Shown: one piece after another, positions 6,656 to 16,300 of the stretch
Layout: each line of letters begins with the position of its first letter
Position numbering within the stretch: position 1 is the first letter of the stretch
NCBI GenBank assembly: GCA_050294475.1
Contig: JBNKOE010000010.1
Location: forward strand, 62,001-126,000
Direction: 5' to 3'
Origin: Thalassobellus sp050294475
Lineage (GTDB): Bacteria; Bacteroidota; Bacteroidia; Flavobacteriales; Flavobacteriaceae
DNA length: 64,000 bases
Program-made: the position numbers and the translations under genes
The notes under the pieces: model-generated
Database searches by the model: none
Seen by the model: the letters and a program-made list of their open reading frames with translations, nothing else
Told to the model about the DNA's origin: nothing

Positions 6656-7918
6656 ATGAGTGCTTTAAAAAAAATATTTGCATTAAAGAATAATAAATCT
6701 AAGGAAAACCAAAAGCCTAAGGAAGAGGATGTAAAAAAAGTAAAATTAACTTTTTTTGAAAGCGGTTATGGTTCTTCAAAACAAGCAGAAGGGAATCATA
6801 TGGTTTTTAGAGTATGTTTAGAAGATGTATATATGGATTATAAGGGGAAATGTAGAGAGGATGAAGAACTTCAAAGAGGGCTTAAAGAACCATACATTCA
6901 AGAAAAAGGAAAGCATGAAACTGAATTAAAAAAAAGACAAACTGCTAAAGGGTTAATTGAAGAATCAATAGTTAATATTGAAGATAAAATAAAGTCTTGC
7001 GATGCAGATATTGCTGAAGTAAAACATAATCCAGAAAAATTTGTTGAGGATGTTGACAAAAAACCTAAAGCTCAATTTTATTTAGGGTTAATTGTATTGA
7101 TTCCTATTACATTTTATTTACTAGTTTTCTATATGTCTGCATCATTTTCCGCATTTTTTAAAAACTTTGACACCGATGAATTAACAGCAGCAATATTTGA
7201 TGGCAAAGCATTATCAAAAGCTTTGGAAGGAGGTTGGCTTGAAGGAGTATTTATAGTTACAATTCCTTTTGCTTTTATGGGTTTAGGCTATCTTGTTCAT
7301 ATGTTTCAAAAGCATAAGAATTGGTTGTCATATGTAAAGATAGCTATACTTTTTGTGATCACTTTTATTTTCGACGCTATTCTAGCTTATCAAATTGAAA
7401 AAAAGATTTATGACATTGAAAGAACTCCTGATTCTCCATTATTTGATGTTGGGATAGCTTTTTCTAAAGCAGAATTTTGGGGTATTATATTTGCAGGCTT
7501 TGTAGTCTATATTATTTGGGGTTTAGTATTTGATTTCATCATGAAAGAATACGATAATTTTGACAAGATTAAATCTTTTATTAGATCAAAAAGGGAAGAA
7601 ATTAAAAATTATGAACAAGAAATTTCTAAACTTATAAATAAGCTCAACCCAATTAAAGAAGAAATTTCAGGAATAGAAGGAAAAATTAATGACTTACAAA
7701 GAACAATAGATGGTTTTATCTTTTCAAACAAGCATTATTTAAGCTACCATGCCGAATACGTGAAAGGTTGGTTTTTAGCTATTTCAGATAATTTTGACTC
7801 CTTAAAAAGAAGAGATGAATTATTATCAAAATGTAAAGAAGAAGAAAAAATTCATTTGGAAAATCATGATATTGCAGACGAAAGCTATGAAGGTAGATTA
7901 TATAAATTAATAAACTAA
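6656..7918 (+). CDS. Four-TM membrane protein with flanking coiled coils
   Basis: 420 residues with no signal peptide. A charged N-terminal region (1-130) containing a coiled coil (about 85-120) precedes four membrane helices at about 140-162, 195-218, 226-247 and 273-296, and then a long C-terminal coiled coil (about 305-370) with a short tail. I do not recognise a named family. The arrangement (soluble helical arms on both sides of a TM bundle) suggests a membrane scaffold or channel with cytoplasmic interaction arms. It follows the TerB-like gene by 1 bp and precedes the vWA-like lipoprotein by 4 bp, so these three probably form one complex or pathway. Confidence 0.75.
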   Translation: MSALKKIFALKNNKSKENQKPKEEDVKKVKLTFFESGYGSSKQAEGNHMVFRVCLEDVYMDYKGKCREDEELQRGLKEPYIQEKGKHETELKKRQTAKGLIEESIVNIEDKIKSCDADIAEVKHNPEKFVEDVDKKPKAQFYLGLIVLIPITFYLLVFYMSASFSAFFKNFDTDELTAAIFDGKALSKALEGGWLEGVFIVTIPFAFMGLGYLVHMFQKHKNWLSYVKIAILFVITFIFDAILAYQIEKKIYDIERTPDSPLFDVGIAFSKAEFWGIIFAGFVVYIIWGLVFDFIMKEYDNFDKIKSFIRSKREEIKNYEQEISKLINKLNPIKEEISGIEGKINDLQRTIDGFIFSNKHYLSYHAEYVKGWFLAISDNFDSLKRRDELLSKCKEEEKIHLENHDIADESYEGRLYKLIN

Positions 7919-7922
7919 AACG

Positions 7923-8825
7923 ATGTACAGATATACTATTTTTTTATGGGTAATTTTCTTTTCATGTAAAAATGATAAACAAGAAGAAGTTGTTCAAGAA
8001 ACAACAACCGACTATACTACAACTAAGTTATCATCAAACAGACCAAATCTTAATATTAGTATTCTATTAGATTTATCAGATAGAATAAACCCTGAAAAGT
8101 ATCCTAACTCTGCAATGGAATTTTATTTAAGGGATCTGGGGTATATCAAATCTATAGCCCAAAGTTTTGAAATTCATTTAAGAAATAAAAAGAGTATTAA
8201 AATTAATGATAATATTAAATTATTTATAGATCCTGAACCAGCGGACAAAAATTTAAATGAAAAAATAAATAGTCTCAAAATGTCTTTTACAAAAAATAAT
8301 GCTACTAAAGATTTTATTTTAAAAACCTCAAAAAGATATGATAGCATATCTAGATTAATATACGAATCAGCAATTAAAGATAACAGGTATGTTGGCTCAG
8401 ATACTTGGCGATTTATAAAAACTAAAGTAAAAGATTATTGTATTGAAGAAGGTCATAGAAACATCTTAGTAATATTAACAGATGGTTATATTTTTCATAA
8501 AGACAATAAAATCAGAGAAGCAAACCTAACAACTTATTTAAGACCTCAAGACATTCGTAAGTTTAAATTAAATAATAGTAAATGGAAAGATATAATTCAT
8601 AACAAAGGTTTTGGTTTTATTCCTGCATCAAATAATTTACAAAATTTAGAAATTTTAGTCTTAGGTATAAACCCTGATAAAAAAAACCCATATGAAGAAG
8701 ATGTAATAAGAAAATATTGGAGTGATTGGTTTGACGACATGAAAGTAAACAACTATCAAATTAAAACTGCAGCTTTACCATCATACATGGATAAAATTAT
8801 TAAAGATTATATCCTGAAAGATTAG
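7923..8825 (+). CDS. vWA-like lipoprotein
   Basis: 300 residues. The signal sequence ends in IFFSC (Cys15), then a disordered linker. From residue ~40 the order is beta strand with D-L-S-D-R (NISILLDLSDR), helices, and a second strand with a T-D-G motif (NILVILTDGYIF), as in von Willebrand A folds. The MIDAS motif is incomplete (D-x-S-D instead of D-x-S-x-S), so metal binding may be altered. vWA proteins accompany TerB-type genes in Ter-dependent clusters; here the protein is exported rather than cytoplasmic. It probably works with the preceding membrane protein. Confidence 0.7.
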   Translation: MYRYTIFLWVIFFSCKNDKQEEVVQETTTDYTTTKLSSNRPNLNISILLDLSDRINPEKYPNSAMEFYLRDLGYIKSIAQSFEIHLRNKKSIKINDNIKLFIDPEPADKNLNEKINSLKMSFTKNNATKDFILKTSKRYDSISRLIYESAIKDNRYVGSDTWRFIKTKVKDYCIEEGHRNILVILTDGYIFHKDNKIREANLTTYLRPQDIRKFKLNNSKWKDIIHNKGFGFIPASNNLQNLEILVLGINPDKKNPYEEDVIRKYWSDWFDDMKVNNYQIKTAALPSYMDKIIKDYILKD

Positions 8826-8877
8826 TTTTTATCATACTTAAATTTGTAATTTTACTTACAACCCTGTTACCAATAAA

Positions 8878-9360
8878 TTGAAGAAAACAATTCTTATTTT
8901 ATTTTTACTATTATCCTTAGTGGGTTTCTCCCAAAAAACCATCTTTGGCAAAGTAACAGCAATAACAGATGGTGACACTTTTAAACTTTTAACTAAAGAT
9001 TCCACACTTATAAAAGTAAGAATTGCCAATATAGATTGCCCTGAAAAAAAACAAGCCTTTTCTACAAAGGCAAAACATTTTACTTCTGAAGCCATATTTG
9101 GTAAAAACGTGAAATTAGAATATTTAAAGAAAGACCGTTACGGACGGTTTATATGTAATGTGATTTATAATGATTCCCTAAATTTAAGCAACGAACTTTT
9201 AAAACAAGGTTTAGCATGGCATTACGTAAAATATTCCAAAGATAGTAATCTACAAAAGTTAGAAGATAATGCCAAGTCAAACAAAATAGGTTTATGGCAA
9301 AACATAAATACTATTCCGCCTTGGGAATATAGGAGTAATAAAAAGAAGCATAAACAATGA
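8878..9360 (+). CDS. Secreted thermonuclease-like (SNase) nuclease
   Basis: 160 residues from a TTG start (TTG AAG AAA ACA). The N-terminal 18 residues form a signal peptide (ILILFLLLSLVGFSQ). The domain is a staphylococcal-nuclease OB fold: G-K-V-T-A-I-T-D-G-D-T-F, R-I-A-N-I-D-C-P-E (catalytic Arg and the conserved D-x-P-E), D-R-Y-G-R (second catalytic Arg) and the closing G-L-W. Expected activity is Ca-dependent cleavage of extracellular or periplasmic nucleic acid. A 4-bp overlap couples it to the following Cys-motif gene. Confidence 0.88.
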   Translation: MKKTILILFLLLSLVGFSQKTIFGKVTAITDGDTFKLLTKDSTLIKVRIANIDCPEKKQAFSTKAKHFTSEAIFGKNVKLEYLKKDRYGRFICNVIYNDSLNLSNELLKQGLAWHYVKYSKDSNLQKLEDNAKSNKIGLWQNINTIPPWEYRSNKKKHKQ

Positions 9361-9719
9361 AAATAATTAGAATTGTTTTTTTTATATTTTCAATTGCATT
9401 TGTATCTAACACGAATGCCCAAACTGTTTACACTACTAAAACAGGAGAGAAATATCATAAAAACAGTTGTAAATATCTAAAATATTCCAAAAAAGAAATC
9501 ACATTAAAAAAGGCAAAATTATTGGGCTATTCTGCATGTGCTGTTTGTAAACCAACAAGTAAAAACACGCAAATTAAAACAACGTCTACTAAATCATCAT
9601 TACTTAATACACAAACTAAAAAAACAACTGCAACACAATGCACAGGAAAAACAAAGTCTGGAACACGTTGTAAGCGAAAAACTAAAAATGCTAATGGCAA
9701 ATACTATCAGCATCAATAA
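9357..9719 (+). CDS. Exported two-module Cys-motif protein
   Basis: 120 residues. A signal peptide ends near NTNAQ. Module 1 (about 23-62) has the pattern T-G-x-K-Y-H-K-x-x-C-x-Y-L...A...G-Y-x-A-C-x-x-C-K-P, a small metal-binding motif related to those seen next to secreted nucleases. Module 2 (about 95-120) carries Q-C-T-G-K-T-K-S-G-T-R-C-K-R-K-T followed by G-K-Y-Y-Q-H-Q, a second short Cys/His motif in which the usual final Cys is replaced by Tyr. Its ATG overlaps the stop of the nuclease gene, so the two act together by inference, perhaps as nucleic-acid binding plus cleavage. Confidence 0.75.
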   Translation: MKIIRIVFFIFSIAFVSNTNAQTVYTTKTGEKYHKNSCKYLKYSKKEITLKKAKLLGYSACAVCKPTSKNTQIKTTSTKSSLLNTQTKKTTATQCTGKTKSGTRCKRKTKNANGKYYQHQ

Positions 9720-9747
9720 AGATTAATACAATCAACCCATTTAATTT

Positions 9748-9792
9748 ACAAACCATCCTAAACTAAATTTAAAGTTTGGGATGTTTTTTTAC
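9748..9792 (+). terminator. Terminator closing the small-gene region
   Basis: Stem CATCCTAAACT (9754-9764) with AGTTTGGGATG (9772-9782) and a T7 tail. The sequence is an almost exact copy of the terminator at 476-526. Confidence 0.75.
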
Positions 9793-9837
9793 CCACATAA
9801 TAATCCAAAATTTCTAAAATTCAGAAAAAAGAGAAAT

Positions 9838-9873
9838 AAAAAAGAGCCACATTAAAATGTGACTCTTTTTCTT
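9838..9873. terminator. Bidirectional terminator, ends the uxuA operon
   Basis: Arms AAGAGCCACATT and AATGTGACTCTT with A-tract on one side and T-tract on the other; works for the minus-strand uxuA transcript and may also back up the plus-strand genes. Confidence 0.75.
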
Positions 9874-9892
9874 ATTTAACATATTTGATTAA

Positions 9893-11077
9893 CTATATTA
9901 AACTTTTGGATATTCCGTATTCTAAACCTCTTAATTCTGCTAGCCCACGTAATCTTCCAATTCCAGAATACCCTGGATTTGTTTTTTTATTCAAATCATC
10001 TAACATTTGATGCCCATGATCTGGACGCATAGGAATAGCAGCATCTTTTCTTCCTGCTTCTACTCTTCGTTTTTGCTCTATTAAAACCTCTTTAATTATG
10101 CTGTACATATCTACATCGCCTTCTAAATGATTAGCTTCATAGAAATTACCTGCTTCATCACGTTGTGTACTTCTTAAATGTAAAAAATGAACACGATCTG
10201 CAAAATGCTTGAAAATTTGAACCAAATCATTATCAGCTCTTACGCCTAAAGAACCTGTACAAAATGTAATTCCGTTAGAAATTGATGGTACTTTTTCAAA
10301 TAGATACGCATAATCTGCTTCAGTACTTACTACTCTTGGTAAACCTAAAATAGGATATGGTGGATCATCTGGATGGATACACATTAATACCTCATTTTCT
10401 GCTGCAACAGGAATTATTTCTTGTAAAAAAGACACCAAATTGTTTCTTAAAGCATCTGCATCAATATCTTTATAGGTATCTAAGATCGTTTGAAATTGTT
10501 CTAAAGTATATCCTTCTTCAGCTCCTGGTAACCCTGCAATAATATTATTTATTAAAGTAGTTTTATCATCTTCAGTAAGATTATCTACATACGCCTTAGC
10601 TTGTTTTTGTTGCTCTTCAGAATAACTATTTTTAGCTTCTGGTCGTTTTAATAAAAACAACTCGAAAGCAGCAAAAGCTATAACATCAAACCTAAGTGCT
10701 TTAGAACCATCTTCAACTTTAAAACCTAAATCGGTACGTGTCCAATCTAAAACTGGCATAAAATTATAACATACTATTTTTATGCCACAACTTGCCAAGT
10801 TTTTAATACTTAACTTATAGTTTTCAATATAGGTTTGAAACTCCCCAGAACGTGTTTTTATATTTTCATGTACTGGTATACTTTCTACAACGCTCCAAGT
10901 TAATCCTGCAGCTTCAATAATTGCTTTACGCTTATTAATTTCTTCAATTGTCCAAACTTCCCCATTTGAAATATGGTGTAAAGCCGAAACAATACCTGTT
11001 GCTCCTGCTTGTTTTATATCTAATAATGATACGGGATCATTTGGTCCATACCATCGCCATGTTTGTTCCATTTTCAT
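9893..11077 (-). CDS. uxuA: D-mannonate dehydratase
   Basis: 394 residues starting MKMEQTWRWYGPNDPVSLLD, the characteristic opening of UxuA. Further family motifs are H-H-I near residue 35, C-T-G-S-L-G-V-R, H-L-R-S, H-L-E-G-D-V-D-M and M-R-P-D-H-G-H-Q-M, which supply metal-binding Cys/His/Asp residues. It dehydrates D-mannonate to 2-keto-3-deoxy-D-gluconate (EC 4.2.1.8) in hexuronate breakdown; cytoplasmic. It is second in an operon with the SDR gene 22 bp upstream. Length is normal for the family. Confidence 0.95.
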   Translation of the reverse strand: MKMEQTWRWYGPNDPVSLLDIKQAGATGIVSALHHISNGEVWTIEEINKRKAIIEAAGLTWSVVESIPVHENIKTRSGEFQTYIENYKLSIKNLASCGIKIVCYNFMPVLDWTRTDLGFKVEDGSKALRFDVIAFAAFELFLLKRPEAKNSYSEEQQKQAKAYVDNLTEDDKTTLINNIIAGLPGAEEGYTLEQFQTILDTYKDIDADALRNNLVSFLQEIIPVAAENEVLMCIHPDDPPYPILGLPRVVSTEADYAYLFEKVPSISNGITFCTGSLGVRADNDLVQIFKHFADRVHFLHLRSTQRDEAGNFYEANHLEGDVDMYSIIKEVLIEQKRRVEAGRKDAAIPMRPDHGHQMLDDLNKKTNPGYSGIGRLRGLAELRGLEYGISKSLI

Positions 11078-11099
11078 GTTTTGTAATTATTATTTTCGA

Positions 11100-11927
11100 T
11101 TAAACACCACTATATGCACTAAATCCACCATCAATAGGAATAACAACACCTGTTACAAACGATGATGAATCGTCACATAAATACAAGGTTGTACTTATTA
11201 AATCTTCCGGAACTCCATAACGCCCCATTGGAGTTTGATCGATAATTTGCTGACCTCTTTGCGTTAAACTTCCATCTGAATTTGTTAATAATGTTCTGTT
11301 TTGATCTGTTAAAAAAAAGCCTGGAGCTAATGCATTAACACGGATATTTACTTTAGAAAAATGTACCGCTAACCATTGTGTGAAGTTTGAAACGGCTGCT
11401 TTAGCACCACTATATGCTGGTATTTTTGTTAAAGGTGTAAAAGCATTCATTGATGAAATGTTTAAAACACTACATCCTTTTTTACCTACCATATCTTTAG
11501 CAAAAATTTGTGTTGGTAATAAAGTTCCAATAAAATTTAAGTTAAATACAAATTCAATTCCTTTAGGATCTAAATCAAAAAAGGTTTTAAAACCATCAGC
11601 TGTATTTACAAGGTCTTCTTCTAACAAATGCGGATTTGAAGTGGTTCCTAAAGGATGATTCCCTCCTGCTCCATTAATTAATATGTCACACAATCCTAAT
11701 TCGTCATTTACTACTTTTTTTGCAGCCTCTAACGATGCTTTTTCTAACACATTAGCTTCTACTCCAATGGCAACGCCTCCACTAGCATTGATTTCATTAG
11801 CTATAATATCGGCAGCTTCTTTTCGTAAATCTAAAACCGCTATTTTATGTCCTTTTTTTGCTAATGCTTTAGCTAAAGTGCTACATAATACACCTCCAGC
11901 GCCTGTTAAAACAATTACTTTACTCAT
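11100..11927 (-). CDS. SDR oxidoreductase, probable fructuronate reductase (mannonate oxidoreductase)
   Basis: 275 residues. Rossmann motif T-G-A-G-G-V at residues 7-12, N-G-A-G-G near 87-91, catalytic Ser (N-I-S-S-M-N) and Y-x-x-x-K (Y-S-G-A-K), and the usual C-terminal D-G-G-F. It is directly upstream of uxuA in the same operon. In Bacteroidota an SDR protein often fills the role of UxuB (NADH-dependent reduction of D-fructuronate to D-mannonate), and that is the inferred function. Its promoter region carries palindromes suited to the divergent LacI-type regulator. Confidence 0.82.
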   Translation of the reverse strand: MSKVIVLTGAGGVLCSTLAKALAKKGHKIAVLDLRKEAADIIANEINASGGVAIGVEANVLEKASLEAAKKVVNDELGLCDILINGAGGNHPLGTTSNPHLLEEDLVNTADGFKTFFDLDPKGIEFVFNLNFIGTLLPTQIFAKDMVGKKGCSVLNISSMNAFTPLTKIPAYSGAKAAVSNFTQWLAVHFSKVNIRVNALAPGFFLTDQNRTLLTNSDGSLTQRGQQIIDQTPMGRYGVPEDLISTTLYLCDDSSSFVTGVVIPIDGGFSAYSGV

Positions 11928-11981
11928 TATTTTAATTACTTATTTATTAGTTAAATACCTTACACATATGCGTATACAAAA

Positions 11982-12016
11982 CAAATATATTAAAAAATAG
12001 TGTGCGCACACGCAAA
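11982..12016 (-). promoter_or_regulatory. Promoter and LacI-type operator of the SDR-uxuA operon
   Basis: On the minus strand a TATATTTG box (11982-11989) fits the Bacteroidota -7 consensus TAnnTTTG, with TTTG (12013-12016) upstream as a possible -33 element. Between them lies the perfect 12-bp palindrome GTGTGCGCACAC (12000-12011) with a central CG, typical of LacI-family operators. A second CG-centred near-palindrome, TATGCGTATA, is at about 11967-11976. The divergent regulator at 12082 is the likely ligand. Confidence 0.55.
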
Positions 12017-12081
12017 TTTAAATATTATTACTAACTTGCTTCATATTTATTATTTAATAGACGTTTTTTTTATTAAAATAT

Positions 12082-13170
12082 ATGGTTACAATAAAAGATA
12101 TCGCTAAAGAAGCTAATGTATCAGAAGGTACTGTTGACAGAGTTTTACATAATCGAGGTGGCGTTTCTAAAAAAACAGAAGCTAGAATTCAAGAGATTAT
12201 AAAGAAACGAAACTTTAGCGTAAATCCTGTAGCTAGTGCGCTTGCATTAAAAAACAACCATAAAATAGCAGCATTAATTCCAGATTATAATAACACTGAC
12301 TTATTTTGGAAATCTCCATATTTAGGTATTTTAAAAGCAAGTGAAGACGTTAAAAATATTGGTACACAAGTGAGCTGTTTTACATTTAACCAATACGATT
12401 CCGAATCTTATTTGAGCACATTTAAAATACTAATAAAAACAAAACCATCTGCCGTATTAATAGTTCCTATATTTATAGAAGAAACAAAACAAATTGTAAC
12501 TAAATTAGAAAAACTTAAAATTCCTTATATGTTTTTAAATATTGATATAGAAGGGTTTAACAACGAAGCATTTATTGGTCAAGATGCGTATACAGCAGGT
12601 TATATTGCTGGAAAATTAATGCATTTAAGTTTACCTGAACAGTCAAACTTTTTAATTATTCAGTCCAGATATAAAACGACTAAAAACAATGCTATTTCAA
12701 AAAGAATTATAGGTTTTAATGATTATTTTTTAAAAAATAATATAAGAGAAGAAACATCCATATTAACTATTAACAACCTAAACGATTCCGTTGAAACCAA
12801 GGAAAAAATTAATTCGTTTTTAAAAGAACAAGAACATATTAAAGGAGTATTTATTCCCTCAAGTAGAATACATGTTTTTGTTGATTGCATTGAAAAAAAG
12901 AAGTTGAGAAAACTCAAACTTATTGGATTTGACAACACACCTCAAAATATAGCCTGTTTAAAAAATGATACCGTTTCTTTTTTAATATCACAAAAGCCTT
13001 TCGATCAAGGTTATGAATCTATCAGGATTATGGTTAACTATTTAAATAAAAAGACCATTCCTAATAATAAAATATACCTGCCTATAGATATTTTAACAAA
13101 AGAAAACGTCATCTATAATGAACGTAGTGAATTTATGTTTGAAAATGAAAATATAAATAGTTTTGACTAA
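12082..13170 (+). CDS. LacI-family regulator of hexuronate genes
   Basis: 362 residues. The N-terminal HTH (TIKDIAKEANVSEGTVDRVL) and hinge are LacI-type. The remainder is a periplasmic-binding-protein-like sugar-sensing domain, ending in a G-F-D-N-T-P motif and a C-terminal lobe. It is slightly longer than average at the C-terminus. It is divergent from the SDR-uxuA operon with only 154 bp between starts, and CG-centred palindromes lie in that gap, so autoregulation and control of uxuA by a uronate-derived sugar are inferred. Confidence 0.87.
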   Translation: MVTIKDIAKEANVSEGTVDRVLHNRGGVSKKTEARIQEIIKKRNFSVNPVASALALKNNHKIAALIPDYNNTDLFWKSPYLGILKASEDVKNIGTQVSCFTFNQYDSESYLSTFKILIKTKPSAVLIVPIFIEETKQIVTKLEKLKIPYMFLNIDIEGFNNEAFIGQDAYTAGYIAGKLMHLSLPEQSNFLIIQSRYKTTKNNAISKRIIGFNDYFLKNNIREETSILTINNLNDSVETKEKINSFLKEQEHIKGVFIPSSRIHVFVDCIEKKKLRKLKLIGFDNTPQNIACLKNDTVSFLISQKPFDQGYESIRIMVNYLNKKTIPNNKIYLPIDILTKENVIYNERSEFMFENENINSFD

Positions 13171-13311
13171 TTTAATAAGTATTAACCCCGATAATAAATT
13201 GGAATTCGACAAAAAGGATAATAAATCTAAAAATAATTATGCCTTAAAAAAATACTTAATAATCAAACAGTTACCTCGTATTTTTAAAATAGACAATATC
13301 TTTTTTGGTAA

Positions 13312-16300
13312 TTACTTATTGATTACCACAATTTTACGAGACACATTATTAATCTTTAAAACATACACTCCTGTTGCCAGTCCTCTAGAAAAATTTAACT
13401 CTGTAACCTTATTCATATTGTCTTCATTGTAAGTTTTATTTGGTGTCTGTAAAAACCTTCCGTTAATGTCGAACAATTGAAACACATCTGTTGCTTCTGT
13501 ATGAGATACCGATATTGTATTATATAATGTTGTTACTGGATTTGGATAAACCATTAATTCTTCTGTTGTAGGTTCTGTTGTAGGTTCTGTTGGAACTTCA
13601 GTGCTTTCAAAATATTGTTTTCCGTAACTAAACGCTTTTTGTCCTATTTTAATACCTATTAATCGCCCCGGAATATCATCTGCTGGCGGATGGATTCCTC
13701 CCCAAATACGAGATAAGCTACATTGATCAGAGGCATCCCGATAGGTTGCCCACTGTAAGGTCACATCCATCGACGGGCCTTCTTCAAATACTAAAAACTC
13801 ATTTTTCTTAGCTAAAAATTCACCCATACCTCCTGGGAAATATTCATCTCCTGTAATTAAAGTCATCACCTCTGCTGCTGCTCTAGAATAGGTAGAGTGT
13901 CCAGATACAAATCCTGCAAATGGTGGCGTTACAAAAGTTGGACGTTGGTATGGCCACCAATCTTCTGCTAATATCCATCCCACACCAGCTTCATCTACCA
14001 TTGGATCATCTATATAATCATGTCCTTTCCACGCATATAACTTTATTTTGTTAACATGTTCATTATTATTTCCTGCTAAAGGATCTCCTTCCTTGACTAA
14101 TTCTATTAATCCATCCTGCAAATGAATACCATCTGGATTGTAGTTTGGTAGGCTTGCATCAGTACACTGCCCCAAGACACACATATAGCGGATGGCCGAT
14201 ATGGGTCTGATATAATCGTACCAACCTTTAATACCCCAAGCTGCTACTGCAGCATCATGCATTGCACCTCCCATTATAAAGTAAGCCTTAACATCCCACT
14301 CTAAATCGTCTAAAACATCACCCTCTCCTTGAAACTTTTTAGTAAACAACTCATGATCGCTTACATAGTTTAAAATGGTAAACCAATGTCCTGGTGGCGT
14401 TTCTGAATCCGGCCCATCTGCCCAAAACTCTGCTAGCACCCTAGCATAATCGCCCCGCGGTACCAACTGTTCTTGATAAGGCAAGTGAGTCACTGGATTT
14501 ATGGAACGCCCTACACCTATATCTCCTCCTTCTATCTCTCTATAAAAGTTTTTATAATCTGAATATTGATGCGGTAGATGATCAACGGTTATGTTTCCTA
14601 TGGATTTTGGTGACACATCCCACATAACTCCATCATATGGATCTAAATGTGAACTCCATTTGGATACCAATGAAAAACACCATTTATAATCTTCGGTTGT
14701 ACTTGATGGTGGTACTCCGGGATCGTAATACACCTGATACTCTTGACCATCCCTTATATAAGTCGTTTTATCATTATCTTCTAACGAAAAAGCCTTAACA
14801 CTTCCCCACTCTGGACCTAAAAAATCTGGTGTTACGCCTCCTATAACATTACCACTTTGATCAATAAAATTATTAAAACTCAAGGGTTGCCATCGGTCTG
14901 GATTAATTGTTTCTATGCCATTGGGATAGGACAAACTTAAAGGTTCATTAACTGGTTGATAATATCTATTTGCATACAAATTGCTTTCGTTAGAACCGTC
15001 CTGTAAGCCATACTGAATGATCTCTCTGGCAATATAGTTCCCTAAAGCAATGGGATTGCCTGTGGTGTAGTCTTCATCGGTAATGGAAGTGTCATATCCC
15101 AAACCAGCCATGACTTCATCTATAATACTTTGAGATAAACTTGGATTTGGCGCATGCTGAAAACGCTCACTTAAAAGCCTATATGCCGCATAACTGATGG
15201 TCTTTTTTCGCGCTTCAATAGTATCCTCATTGGTTTGAAACCCTTCAAATTCACTGATAAAGCCATGAACAGTATTCCCTAACAAATAAGGCGAAGCTTT
15301 TTCATCGTATACTGCCCAAGCATCATATAAAGCGACACTTGTATGAAACAGGTTTCTGGCATGTATTGTTGGTCGTGCATAGTCCTTCCGAATTAATGAT
15401 AACAAAGTCTCATTCCATAAACGAGCTATGGATGGTTCTTTAAAATCAACATCTTCATTTAGTAGCGTTACTTCTAACTCTACGGGTTCACTAACACATT
15501 TCGAGTTCGATGCGATTAAAGTAATAGTACCTGTATCCCTGGTACCCCATTTTATAATTATACTACCATCACTTTGTTCTTCAATTATTTCACCACCATT
15601 AACCTGCCAGTCAATAATCATATCTGGTACTATTGGGTAACTATACGACTCTAAGCTATTCTTGTGTGCTTTAATCGTTCCGGTAATTTTATCTGTTCCT
15701 AAATAATTACACATCCCAGTGCTTACCACTGCATTAGGGTTGTAATTACATGAATTTACATCTGTACAGCCATAAGGCTTAACACTTGGCTGAATGACTA
15801 ATATTTGATAGCCGTTACCTTCCTTTGCCAAAATGGTATGATCAGCAGGAATATTGGTATAGGTTTCTTTTAAACCTGATGGCCACGTAATTATCAATTC
15901 TAAAATCTCTGTATCTGAACCTAAACCAAAATGCACTGGCTTTAAATGTTGAGATAAAAACCCTTTTCCTGAATAATACCGATACAACCAACCACTAGCT
16001 GTTTTAATCGACAAAGTTGTTCCTATAGCATCGCGATTGGAAGTGGTGCCTTCCAACTTTACATTAAACCAATGCAGATCTTCCGCTAGTTGATTAATAT
16101 CTGTTAGCGTATTTTCATAAAAATATGATGGTCCAACGCTATTGGTCACAAAAATATCTAAATCACCATCATTGTCGTAATCGAAAACAGCACTTGTTAC
16201 ACTAATTGTTTCATCATCTAATCCTACAGCTTTTGAACGATCAGACAAAGTAGAAACAAAATTATTTATTGAATTTTTATAATACGTATTTTTATAACTC

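Noticed and set aside
11683..12000. 105-codon plus-strand ORF
   Set aside because: Antisense to the SDR gene and running through its promoter and operator.
13163..13432. 89-codon plus-strand ORF after the LacI gene
   Set aside because: Its second half overlaps the T9SS tail of the haloperoxidase fusion on the other strand and the translation shows no domain or signal.
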